A stretch of 64,000 nucleotides of DNA. Source: Porphyromonadaceae bacterium (lineage in GTDB: Bacteria; Bacteroidota; Bacteroidia; Bacteroidales; Dysgonomonadaceae). The stretch covers positions 1 through 64,000 of the forward strand of contig JAJFTO010000015.1 of assembly GCA_021372865.1 (NCBI GenBank), given 5' to 3'. Below are positions 53,213 to 61,790 of this stretch, piece by piece (the first letter of the stretch is position 1; each line of letters opens with the position of its first letter). Made by a program: the position numbers and the translations under genes. The notes under the pieces are model-generated. The model saw nothing but the letters and a program-made list of their open reading frames with translations, was not told the origin of the DNA and searched no databases.

Positions 53213-53380
53213 TATCAGCTATCAGTTATCAGCTATCAGCTATCAGCTTTCAGCTATCAGCTTTCAGCTATCAGCTTTCAGCTATCAGCTTTCAGCTATC
53301 AGTTATCAGCTTTCAGTTATCAGTTATCAGCTTTCAGTTATCAGCTATCAGCTATCAGCTATCAGCTATCAGTTATCAGC
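53213..53380. repeat. 24-copy 7-bp tandem repeat TWTCAGY
   Basis: The stretch consists of exactly 24 back-to-back 7-bp units of the form T(A/T)TCAG(C/T): TATCAGC, TTTCAGC and TATCAGT variants. It lies 25 bp upstream of phoH (reverse strand). The 7-bp period creates open frames in every phase, which are not real genes. The array is a candidate for slipped-strand length variation. Confidence 0.95.
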
Positions 53381-53442
53381 TTTTTAGAAACAATGGTTGA
53401 ACATTCAGCCGTGAGCAGGAAATAAATGCATCATCCATCATC

Positions 53443-53490
53443 ACATTACCACATTGCTACATTGCTACATTGGCACATTGGCACGTTGGC
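53443..53490. repeat. Six-copy 8-bp tandem repeat ACATTGSY
   Basis: The units are ACATTACC, ACATTGCT twice, ACATTGGC twice and ACGTTGGC. The fifth unit contains the TTG used as -33 of the M3 peptidase promoter. Confidence 0.85.
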
Positions 53491-53507
53491 AATTTTCCGT
53501 ATCTTTG
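53478..53507 (+). promoter_or_regulatory. Promoter of M3 peptidase gene
   Basis: TTG at 53478-53480 and TATCTTTG at 53500-53507 are 19 bp apart. The ATG is 37 bp downstream. The -33 element lies within the 8-bp repeat array. Confidence 0.65.
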
Positions 53508-53543
53508 CTGTCATGATGTTCCCGCAAATGTAAAGAAAATTTT

Positions 53544-55634
53544 ATGAAGAAAACTTTTATAACCATTTTTTCTGTGATGATGATGATAACCACCACTGCT
53601 GAGGAAAATCCATTCTTCCGCCCTTTTAATACGCCGCATGGTACGGCGCCGTTTAACGAAATAGAAATAACACATTACGAACCAGCCTTCGATAAGGCGA
53701 TGGCAGAGCATCAGGCAGAGATCGACCAAATCACCGCCAACCCTGCTGCACCCACCTTTGAGAACACCATCGCAGCGATGGAGTACTCCGGTGAAATGCT
53801 GAACCGGGTGAGTAGCGTCTTCTTTAATCTCCTGGGTTCAGAGAGCAACGATGAGATGATGGAAATCTCGCAGAGGCTCAGTCCGAAGCTGTCGGAACAC
53901 AGTAATAACATCAACCTCAACGAGGCGCTGTTTAACCGTGTAAGAGCAGTCTATGATGCACGCCATACCTCGGGCCTCACCCCGGAGCAGATTCGCCTCA
54001 CTGAAAAATATTACGAAGGTTTCGAGAACAGTGGTGCCACGCTTTCACCTGAAGACAAGGAGAAATATCGTACCCTTTCCATGGAGCTGAGCAAGGCCAC
54101 GCTAGACTTTGGACAGAACAACCTCCGTGAGACCAATGCTTACGAAATGCTGCTTACCGATAAGACCGATCTGGCAGGACTACCCGCGAGTGTGACCGAT
54201 GCCGCAGCTGCCAAAGCCAAAGCAAAGGGCCGGGAAGGATGGCTGATTGATCTCTCCGCACCCAGTTACATCGGCTTTATGAAATATTCTACCCGACGCG
54301 ACCTGCGCCAGAAACTTTACATGGCCTACAACACCAAAGGAGTGAACGGGGGAGAATACGACAACCGGGAGCTTGTCCGCCAGATCGTCAACCTTCGCCG
54401 TGACATCGCAAACCTGCTCGGTTATAAGAGCTACTCCGACTATGTACTGAAGAACCGTATGGCGAAGAACGCTGAAAGCGTGTTTGGCCTGCTCGACCGG
54501 CTGGCAACCGCCTTCGGCCCCGTTGCCCGCGACGAGGTAAAGGCCGTGGAGGCATTCGCTACTGAAATGGAGGGAAAGCCCGTCGACATACAACCGTGGG
54601 ACTGGAGCTTTTATGCCGATAAGCTGAAGGACGACCGTTACGGTGTGAATGACGAGATGACCCGTCCCTACTTTGAATTGGAACACGTGAAGAAGGGTGT
54701 CTTCGGATTGGCAACCTCCCTCTACGGACTGCAGTTTGTGCCAAATCCCGACATACAGGTCTACCATCCCGAGGTGGAAGCATTCGATGTACTCGACGAA
54801 AAGGGTCGTTTCCTCTCTGTGCTCTATACCGATTTCCACCCACGCGACGGGAAACGATCCGGTGCCTGGATGTCCTCCTTCAAGAATCAGTATATAAAGG
54901 GTGGCATCGACAGCCGTCCCCATGTTACCATCGTGATGAACTTCACCCGTCCCACCGAAAACAAACCGGCACTGCTCACCTTTGACGAGGTGGAGACTTT
55001 TCTCCACGAGTTTGGCCACGCACTGCACGGCATGCTCTCGCACAGTACCTATGAAACTCTTTCCGGCACTTCGGTCTACCGTGACTTCGTGGAGTTGCCC
55101 TCGCACATCATGGAGAACTGGCTCACCGAGAAAGAATATCTCGACCGGTTTGCCTTCCACTACGAGACCGGGGAAAAAATACCCGACTCGCTGCTGCAGA
55201 AGATCATTGACGCTTCTAACTACAATGTAGGCTACCTTACACTGCGACAGCTCTCCTTCGGCTATCTTGATATGGCCTGGCACTCGCTCACAGAGCCCTA
55301 TAGCGGCGATATACTCAGCTTCGAACAGAATGCCATGGCTCCCGTGCAGCTACTACCGGTAGTACCTGATGCCTGTTTGTCGACATCCTTTGGTCACATT
55401 TTCTCCGGAGGATATGCGGCCGGTTACTACAGCTACAAGTGGGCCGAAGTAATGGACGCCGATGCCTTTTCGTTGTTTAAGGAGAGAGGCATCTTCGACA
55501 AGGCAACAGCCGATTCGTTCCGGCGCAATATCCTCGAACAGGGCAACACCGAAGAACCGATGGAACTCTACAAACGGTTCCGGGGTCGCGAAGCATCGGT
55601 GGATGCACTGCTCAGGAGAAGCGGCGTAAATTGA
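53544..55634 (+). CDS. M3-family metallopeptidase (peptidyl-dipeptidase Dcp-like)
   Basis: A 696-aa zinc peptidase with a signal-like N-terminus (about 1-19, FITIFSVMMMITTTA), so probably periplasmic. The zinc motif is HEFGHALHG with His488, Glu489 and His492, and the downstream Glu ligand follows in the SGTSVYRDFVELPSHIMENW region. The C-terminal FGHIFSGGYAAGYYSYKW is the substrate-binding signature of Dcp/oligopeptidase A. It removes dipeptides from peptide C-termini and would fit peptide-fermenting metabolism. Confidence 0.94.
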   Translation: MKKTFITIFSVMMMITTTAEENPFFRPFNTPHGTAPFNEIEITHYEPAFDKAMAEHQAEIDQITANPAAPTFENTIAAMEYSGEMLNRVSSVFFNLLGSESNDEMMEISQRLSPKLSEHSNNINLNEALFNRVRAVYDARHTSGLTPEQIRLTEKYYEGFENSGATLSPEDKEKYRTLSMELSKATLDFGQNNLRETNAYEMLLTDKTDLAGLPASVTDAAAAKAKAKGREGWLIDLSAPSYIGFMKYSTRRDLRQKLYMAYNTKGVNGGEYDNRELVRQIVNLRRDIANLLGYKSYSDYVLKNRMAKNAESVFGLLDRLATAFGPVARDEVKAVEAFATEMEGKPVDIQPWDWSFYADKLKDDRYGVNDEMTRPYFELEHVKKGVFGLATSLYGLQFVPNPDIQVYHPEVEAFDVLDEKGRFLSVLYTDFHPRDGKRSGAWMSSFKNQYIKGGIDSRPHVTIVMNFTRPTENKPALLTFDEVETFLHEFGHALHGMLSHSTYETLSGTSVYRDFVELPSHIMENWLTEKEYLDRFAFHYETGEKIPDSLLQKIIDASNYNVGYLTLRQLSFGYLDMAWHSLTEPYSGDILSFEQNAMAPVQLLPVVPDACLSTSFGHIFSGGYAAGYYSYKWAEVMDADAFSLFKERGIFDKATADSFRRNILEQGNTEEPMELYKRFRGREASVDALLRRSGVN

Positions 55635-55664
55635 TGTGGAGATGTGGAGATGTGAAGATGTGGA
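55633..55664. repeat. Four-copy 8-bp tandem repeat GATGTGGA
   Basis: Units GATGTGGA, GATGTGGA, GATGTGAA and GATGTGGA begin on the last bases of the M3 peptidase stop codon. They are followed by GCTGACAACTGATCGCTG-like sequence similar to the other dispersed repeats. Confidence 0.8.
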
Positions 55665-55756
55665 GATTGGCTGACAACTGATCGCTGAAAAAACTGACAG
55701 CTGATCCCTAAAAAGCCGATTGCTCTCATTTTTTTTAAAATTTTCTGCTAAAATAT

Positions 55757-55786
55757 TTTGAGACAATTATTTTATGTTTATCTTTG
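55757..55786 (+). promoter_or_regulatory. Promoter of RRM-protein gene
   Basis: TTTG at 55757-55760 and TATCTTTG at 55779-55786 are 18 bp apart. About 125 bp of A+T-rich leader follows before the ATG at 55913. Confidence 0.7.
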
Positions 55787-55912
55787 TCCCGCAAAAGTAT
55801 TTTTTTAGTAGGCCGTTATTTAGTCACTTCACGCACGTCAAGTTATTGCCTAACTCCTCTTATCGAAGAACTTCTGCAGAATTTTTTTATTTTTTTATTT
55901 TAATTATTTTAC

Positions 55913-56230
55913 ATGAACATTTTTGTAGCTGGCTTAAGTTATCAGATTACTGACGCCGATTTAAAAGAACTGTTTGAGGAGTATGGTGAAGTATCCTCAG
56001 CAAAAATCATTACTGACCGTGAAAGCCGCCGTTCAAAAGGGTATGGCTTTGTAGAGATGTCCAACGATGAAGAAGGACAACATGCCATTGAAGAACTCAA
56101 CGATGCAGAATATGACGGACGTACACTTTCCGTATCTGTAGCTCGTCCCCGCACCGAAGGCGAACGTGCACCCCGTAGCAACAATCGTGGTGGTGGAGGT
56201 TACGGGAATCGTGACAGAAACCGGTATTAA
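55913..56230 (+). CDS. Glycine-rich RRM RNA-binding protein
   Basis: A 105-aa protein with one RRM (1-80): RNP2 NIFVAGLSY and RNP1 KGYGFVEM are intact. A short tail rich in Arg, Asn and Gly (SNNRGGGGYGNRDRNRY) follows. This is the RbpA/plant-GRP layout common in Bacteroidota, often abundant and stress or cold regulated. It has its own promoter, a long leader and a terminator, so it is monocistronic. Confidence 0.94.
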   Translation: MNIFVAGLSYQITDADLKELFEEYGEVSSAKIITDRESRRSKGYGFVEMSNDEEGQHAIEELNDAEYDGRTLSVSVARPRTEGERAPRSNNRGGGGYGNRDRNRY

Positions 56231-56252
56231 TCTGTATAGATTAGAAAAAATT

Positions 56253-56283
56253 AAAACTGCATCCTCGCGATGCAGTTTTTTTT
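56253..56283 (+). terminator. Terminator after RRM gene
   Basis: The stem AAAACTGCATC/GATGCAGTTTT with loop CTCGC runs into T8. Confidence 0.85.
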
Positions 56284-56313
56284 GTGCCCACTTTTAGGGT
56301 CATCTTTTATTGT

Positions 56314-56321
56314 TACCTTTG
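56314..56321 (+). promoter_or_regulatory. -7 box for tsaB
   Basis: TACCTTTG matches TAnnTTTG, 23 bp before the tsaB ATG at 56345. It supports the shorter start rather than one overlapping the terminator. Confidence 0.55.
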
Positions 56322-56344
56322 CATTCACAATATTAAATGGATTT

Positions 56345-57031
56345 ATGCCGGTTATACTTTCTATAGAAACATCCACTCCGGTTTGCTCCTGCGCACTATC
56401 GCGTGACGGAGAACTGCTGGTCACCCGCGAAGACTTTCGGGGCCAATCGCATGCTTCCCTGCTGGGACGCTTCGTTCATGAGATCATGACCCTCGCCCGG
56501 GAACAAAATCTTTTGCCGGATGCCATCGCCGTGAGCAGTGGCCCCGGCTCCTACACTGGACTGCGTATTGGTGTCTCGGAAGCCAAAGGACTCGGCTATG
56601 GGCTCAATATTCCGCTCATCGCCTTGCCCACGTCGCGCATCATGGCCTCCATGATGCTGGATAAGGCAGGCAATGATGTGCTGCTCTGTCCCATGATCGA
56701 TGCCCGGCGCATGGAGGTTTACGCCACCTTCTATGATCATTCGCTGCACACCATACGGGCAACAGCTGCCGATATTGTGGAGGAGGGAAGTTATGCCGAT
56801 ATTCTTTCTGCGAACAAGGTGCTCTTTTTTGGGAATGGTGCCGGGAAATGCAAGGTGCACCTTACCCATCCCCATGCACTGTTTGCCGACGGGGTGCATC
56901 CGCTCGCTTCGGGCATGGTCTCCCTTGCAGAACAGGCATTTGCCACCGGCGATTTTGTCGATACTGCTTACTTTGAACCTTTTTATCTGAAAGAATTTGT
57001 GGCTACCCAGCCAAAAAATAAAATTTTCTAG
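56345..57031 (+). CDS. tsaB: tRNA t6A synthesis protein TsaB
   Basis: A 228-aa ASKHA-fold partner of TsaD in making N6-threonylcarbamoyl-adenosine at position 37 of ANN-decoding tRNAs. From ATG 56345 it reads MPVILSIETSTPVCSCALSR, and SSGPGSYTGLRIGVSEAKGL is the YeaZ/TsaB signature. CPMIDARRMEVYATFY follows. An earlier in-frame start would overlap the terminator stem and is not used. TsaD is not in the window. Confidence 0.94.
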   Translation: MPVILSIETSTPVCSCALSRDGELLVTREDFRGQSHASLLGRFVHEIMTLAREQNLLPDAIAVSSGPGSYTGLRIGVSEAKGLGYGLNIPLIALPTSRIMASMMLDKAGNDVLLCPMIDARRMEVYATFYDHSLHTIRATAADIVEEGSYADILSANKVLFFGNGAGKCKVHLTHPHALFADGVHPLASGMVSLAEQAFATGDFVDTAYFEPFYLKEFVATQPKNKIF

Positions 57032-57057
57032 ACAGGGTCTCCAGGGATGAAAATCTT

Positions 57058-57696
57058 TCATGGAGCAAGCCTGTGCTTGCTCCATCCCTCTTCAGTTTTG
57101 TAATACACAATGCGGTCGTGCAATCGGTCGGGTCTTCCCTGCCAAAACTCCATCACCTCCGGCCTGATCAGGAAGCCCCCCCAGTGCGAAGGTCTTTCTA
57201 TCTTCTTCCCCGCGAAACGCTGCGTCATCTCCTGCTGCAAATGTTCGATCTCGGCGCGGTCTTTCACAATTTTGCTCTGGGGCGATGTCCATGCCCCAAT
57301 TTTTGCATTCTCGGGACGACCATCGAAATAAGCATCCGACGCTTCGGCCGGCAGCTTCTCCACACGGCCTTCCGCCCGCACCTGACGTGCCATATCATGC
57401 CAGTCGAACACCAGCGCTGCATAAGGGTTGGAGAATAACTCCATTCCCTTGCGACTCAGGTAATTGGTAAAAAATACAAAGCCGTCCACCGTCGCCTCCT
57501 TCAGCAGCACCACACGCACCGAAGGTCTCCCTACGGATGTGGCCGTCGCCACCGTCATCGCATTGGGCTCCTTCAGCCCGAAGGCAATGGCATCATACAT
57601 CCACTCGGTAAAGGTCTCCAGTGGATCTGCAGACATCACTCGTTCATCCAGTATGCCCGATTCATATTCCTGTCGCATTTTGCTCAATTCATCCAT
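57058..57696 (-). CDS. pdxH: Pyridoxamine 5'-phosphate oxidase
   Basis: A 212-aa FMN enzyme making pyridoxal phosphate. PNAMTVATATSVGRPSVRVV, LKEATVDGFVFFTNYLSRKG, AALVFDWHDMARQVRAEG and the C-terminal PSHWGGFLIRPEVMEFWQGR and LHDRIVY motifs are complete. It uses O2 as electron acceptor. It is convergent with tsaB (26 bp apart). Three 28-bp dyad repeats lie upstream of its start. Confidence 0.95.
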   Translation of the reverse strand: MDELSKMRQEYESGILDERVMSADPLETFTEWMYDAIAFGLKEPNAMTVATATSVGRPSVRVVLLKEATVDGFVFFTNYLSRKGMELFSNPYAALVFDWHDMARQVRAEGRVEKLPAEASDAYFDGRPENAKIGAWTSPQSKIVKDRAEIEHLQQEMTQRFAGKKIERPSHWGGFLIRPEVMEFWQGRPDRLHDRIVYYKTEEGWSKHRLAP

Positions 57697-58231
57697 AATG
57701 TATCGTTTTGGGATCCGGACCGGTAATCACAGAAGATTCATACTTCGCCCCTTTATCTCTTTTTGGGTTGTGAATGCAAACTGCACGTATTCGGTCTGTG
57801 AGTGCGAACCGCACAATTTCAGTTTGTGAATACGAGCCAAACGTTTTCGGATTCCGGACCCGTGTCTTTGTACATATAACGGACGAGGTAGCCTTTATTC
57901 CGACTATCTATTGTTAATAATATAAAAATGAGTGGTTCGCACCCACTTGAAACTTTTTGCAGTAATAATAGAAGTGTACGCTGTAATATCATTGGATTTA
58001 CAAATTTGACAAAACAATCCAATAAAATCCAGCAAAATCTGCTGAATCGATGACCCCGATATCCATATGGAATTATATAACAACCTAAATATTAATCAGA
58101 TTGATTAATTTAGTCAAAGCATGTCAATTGCAAATATCACAATTAAGAGTGGAGAAATATTCAAAATTAACTATCTTCGCACATTCGTTTCTTCCCTACG
58201 GAAGGGTGAGGAATGGATAATTTCCTACGAT
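57697..58231. other. Intergenic region between divergent pdxH and lolD
   Basis: This 535-bp gap contains three tandem 28-bp repeats and an inverted partial copy, listed separately. The rest is A+T-rich. For lolD the best -7 candidate is TATCTTCG near 58172, one base off consensus. Short open frames here show no family sequence and poor codon usage. Confidence 0.5.
57768..57851. repeat. Three 28-bp direct repeats with internal dyads
   Basis: Units start at 57768, 57796 and 57824 and share TTGTGAATGCRAACYGCAC-like cores. The first holds TGCA-AAC-TGCA (57775-57785) and the second GTGCG-AAC-CGCAC (57802-57814), both inverted repeats; the third has diverged. GGTTCGCAC at about 57932 is an inverted copy of the second core. 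The period is close to multiples of the helical turn, as in operator arrays. Confidence 0.8.
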
Positions 58232-58885
58232 ATGATAAAAGCAGAAAATATTACAAAGCGCTTCGGTTCCCTTCAGGTGCTCAAAGGCATCGACCTGGAA
58301 GTGGGGGAGGGAGAGATTGTCTCCATTGTGGGGCCCAGCGGTGCAGGAAAGACCACACTGCTCCTGATCATGGGTACGCTGGAGAAGGCCGATAGCGGCA
58401 GGGTCACCATCGACGGGCAGGAGCTGAACCTGTTGAGCGAAAAGAAGCTGAGCGATTTCCGGAATAAAAATATCGGCTTCGTTTTTCAGTTTCATCAGCT
58501 GCTTCCCGAGTTCACTGCGCTTGAGAACGTGATGATTCCCGCGCTCATTGGCAACGTGAAGCATACCCGAGCCGAAGCAAAGGCCAGGGAGTTGCTACAG
58601 ATGATGGGACTCAGTGACCGAGCTACCCACAAACCCAACGAACTGTCTGGCGGAGAGAAACAACGTGTAGCTGTGGCACGTGCGCTCATTAACGACCCCC
58701 GCGTGGTCTTTGCTGATGAACCTTCAGGTAGCCTCGACACGAACAACAAGGAAGAACTGCACAGGCTCTTTTTCGAGCTGCGCGATAAGCTCAATCAGAC
58801 TTTCGTGATCGTCACGCACGACGAACATCTGGCGTCGCTCACGGATAGAACAATTCATATGAGGGATGGGATTATTGATGATTAG
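58232..58885 (+). CDS. lolD: Lipoprotein-releasing ABC ATPase LolD-like
   Basis: A 217-aa ATPase. ATG 58232 gives [20 protein letters not shown]; an upstream in-frame start adds 37 unrelated residues. Walker [10 protein letters not shown] (34-42), [15 protein letters not shown], Walker [13 protein letters not shown] and the switch His (VTHDEH) are intact. The LolD-type [18 protein letters not shown] is present. The cognate LolC/E permease is not adjacent, so the specific substrate is inferred; MacB-like or FtsE-like roles are possible alternatives. Confidence 0.85.
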   Translation: MIKAENITKRFGSLQVLKGIDLEVGEGEIVSIVGPSGAGKTTLLLIMGTLEKADSGRVTIDGQELNLLSEKKLSDFRNKNIGFVFQFHQLLPEFTALENVMIPALIGNVKHTRAEAKARELLQMMGLSDRATHKPNELSGGEKQRVAVARALINDPRVVFADEPSGSLDTNNKEELHRLFFELRDKLNQTFVIVTHDEHLASLTDRTIHMRDGIIDD

Positions 58886-58954
58886 CAGATTAATCATCAC
58901 ATCATCACATCAATCAATCATCACATCAATCAACACATCATCAAATCATTTTCA
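58886..58954. repeat. ATCATCACA low-complexity repeat
   Basis: Imperfect copies of ATCATCACATCA and ATCAATCA fill the gap between lolD and the S9 peptidase gene, similar to the ATCATCGA units at 17696-17736. Confidence 0.7.
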
Positions 58955-61093
58955 ATGTATTTCAAAATAATATTTATGGCAATCGCAATTACTGGCACCC
59001 TGTTATCCTGTAATGAAGCGGGACAGAAGGCTGAACGTGCGAAGAAAGGAAAAGACGCGAACGAAGTCATCGGCAAGGCTACACCGACCATCAGCAACGG
59101 CATCATGACACCCGAGGTGCTCTACAGCTTCGGTAGGGTAGGGAACGCCACAATCTCGCCCGACGGGAGCCGGTTCATCTATCCGGTCACCTACGTAAGC
59201 ATCCCCCAAAATAAAACCAATGCGGAGTTGTTTATCATGAACACGGACGGTTCAGGAAAAAAACAGCTCACCATCACCAATACGCAGGAGAGCAACCCGC
59301 AATGGATCGATGGCGGCAAGAAGATCGCCTTCCTGGGCAACGAATCGGGCAGCTCTCAGATATGGACCATCAACCCCGACGGGGGCGGAATGATGCAAGT
59401 CTCCAATCTGAAGGAAGACATTGAAGGATTCGCCTTTTCGCCCGACGGCAAAAAGGTGCTTTTCATCAAGCAGGTGAAAAGCAACGAGACGGCTGCCGAA
59501 CGCTATCCCGACCTGCCCGAAGCGTCGGGCCGCATCGTGGACGACCTCATGTATAAGCACTGGGACCACTGGGTGGAAAGCGTACCCCATCCCTTTGTGG
59601 CAGACGTGGCTGGGAAGAAGCTCAGTAACATCAAAGACCTGCTTGAGGGTGAAGCCTACGAAGCGCCCATGGCTCCTTTCGGTGGCATGGAACAGCTGGC
59701 ATGGAGCCCCGACAGCAAGACCATTGCCTACACATCCCGCAAAAAGACGGGCAAGGAGTACAGCTTATCCACCAACTCCGACATCTACCTGTATGACATC
59801 GTCGGAGGCCGAACCCGTAACATCACTGAGGGGATGATGGGATATGATACCAACCCGCAGTTCTCACCCGACGGCACAAAGATCGCCTGGCAAAGCATGG
59901 AACGCGACGGATATGAATCGGACAAGAACCGGCTCTTTGTGATGGATCTCGCCACAGGCAAGAAAACCTATGTTACTGTAAACTTCGATTACAACACCGA
60001 CGCCTTCAGCTGGGGCGGCGACAGCAACACGCTCTTTCTGGTGATGTCCGTACAGGGAACCACGCAACTCTACAAGGTGGAACTGCCTACGCTGCAGATC
60101 ACACCCATCACGCAAGGACAACACGACTACACCTCTGTAGCGGTAGGCAACGGCAAGCTGATTGCCGGGCGCCAGTCGCTTTCACAACCCACCGAAATCT
60201 ATGCGGTGGATATAGCCACGGGGGGTGCTACCGAGCTTTCTTTCGAGAACAAGGAAATTCTTTCACAGCTCCGCATGGGCAAGGTGGAAGAACGCCACAT
60301 AAAGACCACCGACGGGAAGCAGATGCTTACCTGGGTGGTTTATCCGCCCGACTTCGATTCCACAAAGACCTATCCTGCGTTGCTCTACTGTCAGGGTGGA
60401 CCGCAGAGCATGGTAAGCCAGTTCTGGTCTTACCGCTGGAACTTGCAGATGATGGCTGCCAACGGCTATATCGTCGTCGCCCCCAACCGGCGCGGACTCC
60501 CCGGTTTCGGCCAGGAATGGCTGGAACAGATCAGCGGCGACTATGGCGGACAAAACATGAAAGATTATCTCTCCGCCATCGATGCACTTGCGAAAGAAAC
60601 CTATGTCGATGAAAACCGCCTCGGATGTACCGGCGCCAGCTATGGCGGATTCTCTGTCTACTGGCTCGCGGGCAACCACAACGGTCGCTTTAAAGCCTTC
60701 CTGGCGCACGCCGGTATCTTCAACCTCGAAACGCAGTACCTCGAAACCGAAGAGATGTGGTTCGCCAACTGGGATATGGGAGGCCCCTACTGGGACAAGT
60801 CCAACGCTACGGCACAACGCACTTTCGAGAACTCACCCCATCGTTTTGTCGAAAAATGGGATATCCCCATCATGATTACTCACGGTGAACTCGACTACCG
60901 TATCCTGGCCTCGCAGGGGATGATGGCATTCAATGCCGCACAGCTTCGCGGCATCCCGTCGCGTATGCTCATCTTCCCCAATGAGAACCACTGGATATCC
61001 AAACCGCAGAACGGCATTCTTTTTCAGCGAGAGTTCTTCAGGTGGTTCGACCATTGGTTGAAAGACGACACTACGAGCGAAAAGATTAAGTAG
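58955..61093 (+). CDS. S9-family prolyl-oligopeptidase-type peptidase (DPP-like lipoprotein)
   Basis: A 712-aa exported serine peptidase with a lipobox (LLSC, Cys19). An N-terminal beta-propeller (about 55-430) has repeated FSPDGKK-type and WSPDSKT-type blades, and the alpha/beta-hydrolase domain (about 460-705) carries Ser562 in GASYGGF, Asp647 in GELDYR and His679 in NENHW. Relatives include bacterial DPP IV, DPP5 and acylaminoacyl-peptidases. With the M3 enzyme it points to periplasmic peptide degradation. Confidence 0.92.
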   Translation: MYFKIIFMAIAITGTLLSCNEAGQKAERAKKGKDANEVIGKATPTISNGIMTPEVLYSFGRVGNATISPDGSRFIYPVTYVSIPQNKTNAELFIMNTDGSGKKQLTITNTQESNPQWIDGGKKIAFLGNESGSSQIWTINPDGGGMMQVSNLKEDIEGFAFSPDGKKVLFIKQVKSNETAAERYPDLPEASGRIVDDLMYKHWDHWVESVPHPFVADVAGKKLSNIKDLLEGEAYEAPMAPFGGMEQLAWSPDSKTIAYTSRKKTGKEYSLSTNSDIYLYDIVGGRTRNITEGMMGYDTNPQFSPDGTKIAWQSMERDGYESDKNRLFVMDLATGKKTYVTVNFDYNTDAFSWGGDSNTLFLVMSVQGTTQLYKVELPTLQITPITQGQHDYTSVAVGNGKLIAGRQSLSQPTEIYAVDIATGGATELSFENKEILSQLRMGKVEERHIKTTDGKQMLTWVVYPPDFDSTKTYPALLYCQGGPQSMVSQFWSYRWNLQMMAANGYIVVAPNRRGLPGFGQEWLEQISGDYGGQNMKDYLSAIDALAKETYVDENRLGCTGASYGGFSVYWLAGNHNGRFKAFLAHAGIFNLETQYLETEEMWFANWDMGGPYWDKSNATAQRTFENSPHRFVEKWDIPIMITHGELDYRILASQGMMAFNAAQLRGIPSRMLIFPNENHWISKPQNGILFQREFFRWFDHWLKDDTTSEKIK

Positions 61094-61212
61094 GATCTTT
61101 ATATCCGATAGGCTTTCATCCGGTCGTTTGATAAGCCAAAAATTTTGGTGGCTTCCCTGGGCGTTGCAGATATATTTTTATGCATATTTCTCGAAAATTG
61201 CCCTTGAAATGT

Positions 61213-61242
61213 TTTGCAAATTGGAAAATATGCTTACCTTTG
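61213..61242 (+). promoter_or_regulatory. Promoter of tRNA-Asp
   Basis: TTTG at 61213-61216 and TACCTTTG at 61235-61242 are 18 bp apart; the tRNA begins 73 bp later. Confidence 0.7.
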
Positions 61243-61315
61243 CACTCGCTATCGGAAGATGTGCGCCCGTGAGTAGAGACTCCCGCTAAAAAGAAGATAG
61301 CAACGACCAAAAAAC

Positions 61316-61389
61316 GGTGTGGTAGTTCAGCTGGTTAGAATACCTGCCTGTCACGCAGGGGGTCGCGGGTTCGAGTCCCGTCCATACCG
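61316..61389 (+). tRNA. tRNA-Asp(GTC)
   Basis: A 74-nt tRNA. Acceptor GGTGTGG pairs with CCATACC, the D arm is GTTCAGCTGGTTAGAAT, the anticodon loop CTGTCAC gives GTC, and the T arm is GCGGGTTCGAGTCCCGT. The discriminator is G and no CCA is encoded. Gene fragments begin within 80 bp downstream. Confidence 0.96.
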
Positions 61390-61414
61390 CAGATAACAGT
61401 TGATAAATTAAGCA

Positions 61415-61449
61415 AAGCTCTGAAATTCAATAATTTCAGGGCTTTTTCT
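61415..61449 (+). terminator. Terminator after tRNA-Asp
   Basis: The stem AAGCTCTGAAATT pairs with AATTTCAGGGCTT (one G-T pair) around a 4-nt loop and is followed by TTTCTTT. Confidence 0.8.
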
Positions 61450-61463
61450 TTATACCCCTTGCC

Positions 61464-61727
61464 CACAAAAACAGCGGTTTAACGCACTATTTCAAAGGAG
61501 TTACCTCGGATGAATTTATCGATCAGAAGAGCATTTTGACCAATATTGCTACACAAGCGGAAGGAGCTTATAATTTCGTGTTGCGCCATATAAACAAAGG
61601 TGCTGTTGTGGAGGGTGTTTATACCGTTTCCCGTTGGGAATATCCGGTAAAAGCGATAAGAGAAACCATCCGGAATGCCGTGGTTCATAGGGATCTATCC
61701 CTTTCCGGAAAAGATATTAAAGTGGCT
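61464..61727 (+). pseudogene. Fragment of divergent AAA/AlbA-type ATP-binding protein
   Basis: An open stretch without a proper start: LTHYFKGVTSDEFIDQKSIL, AEGAYNFVLRHINKGAVVEG and YPVKAIRETIRNAVVHRDLS match the region before and at the start of the HATPase_c_4-type domain of RecG-like/AlbA_2 transcriptional regulators. The N-terminal AlbA_2 domain is missing and family sequence stops after GKDIKVA; what follows is unrelated. It is a decayed remnant downstream of tRNA-Asp. Confidence 0.7.
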
Positions 61728-61790
61728 AGTCATTGCTCCGGTATTCAAGCGAATAGCCTCAAATCTGTTTTCAATCTTCCATTTCTTTGT

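Noticed and set aside
53058..53425. Open frames of the type SYQLSAISYQLSA over the heptamer array
   Set aside because: They arise from a 7-bp repeat being open in every phase. The frames extend into phoH antisense and have no start signals.
53213..53490. CRISPR array
   Set aside because: The repeats are 7-8 bp with no spacers and no cas genes in the window.
54180..55283. 367-codon reverse-strand frame
   Set aside because: It is entirely antisense to the M3 peptidase catalytic region, which carries an intact zinc motif; codon bias alone explains the open frame.
57819..58022. 67-codon reverse-strand frame between pdxH and lolD
   Set aside because: It runs through the 28-bp repeats and A+T-rich sequence and has no promoter or family similarity.
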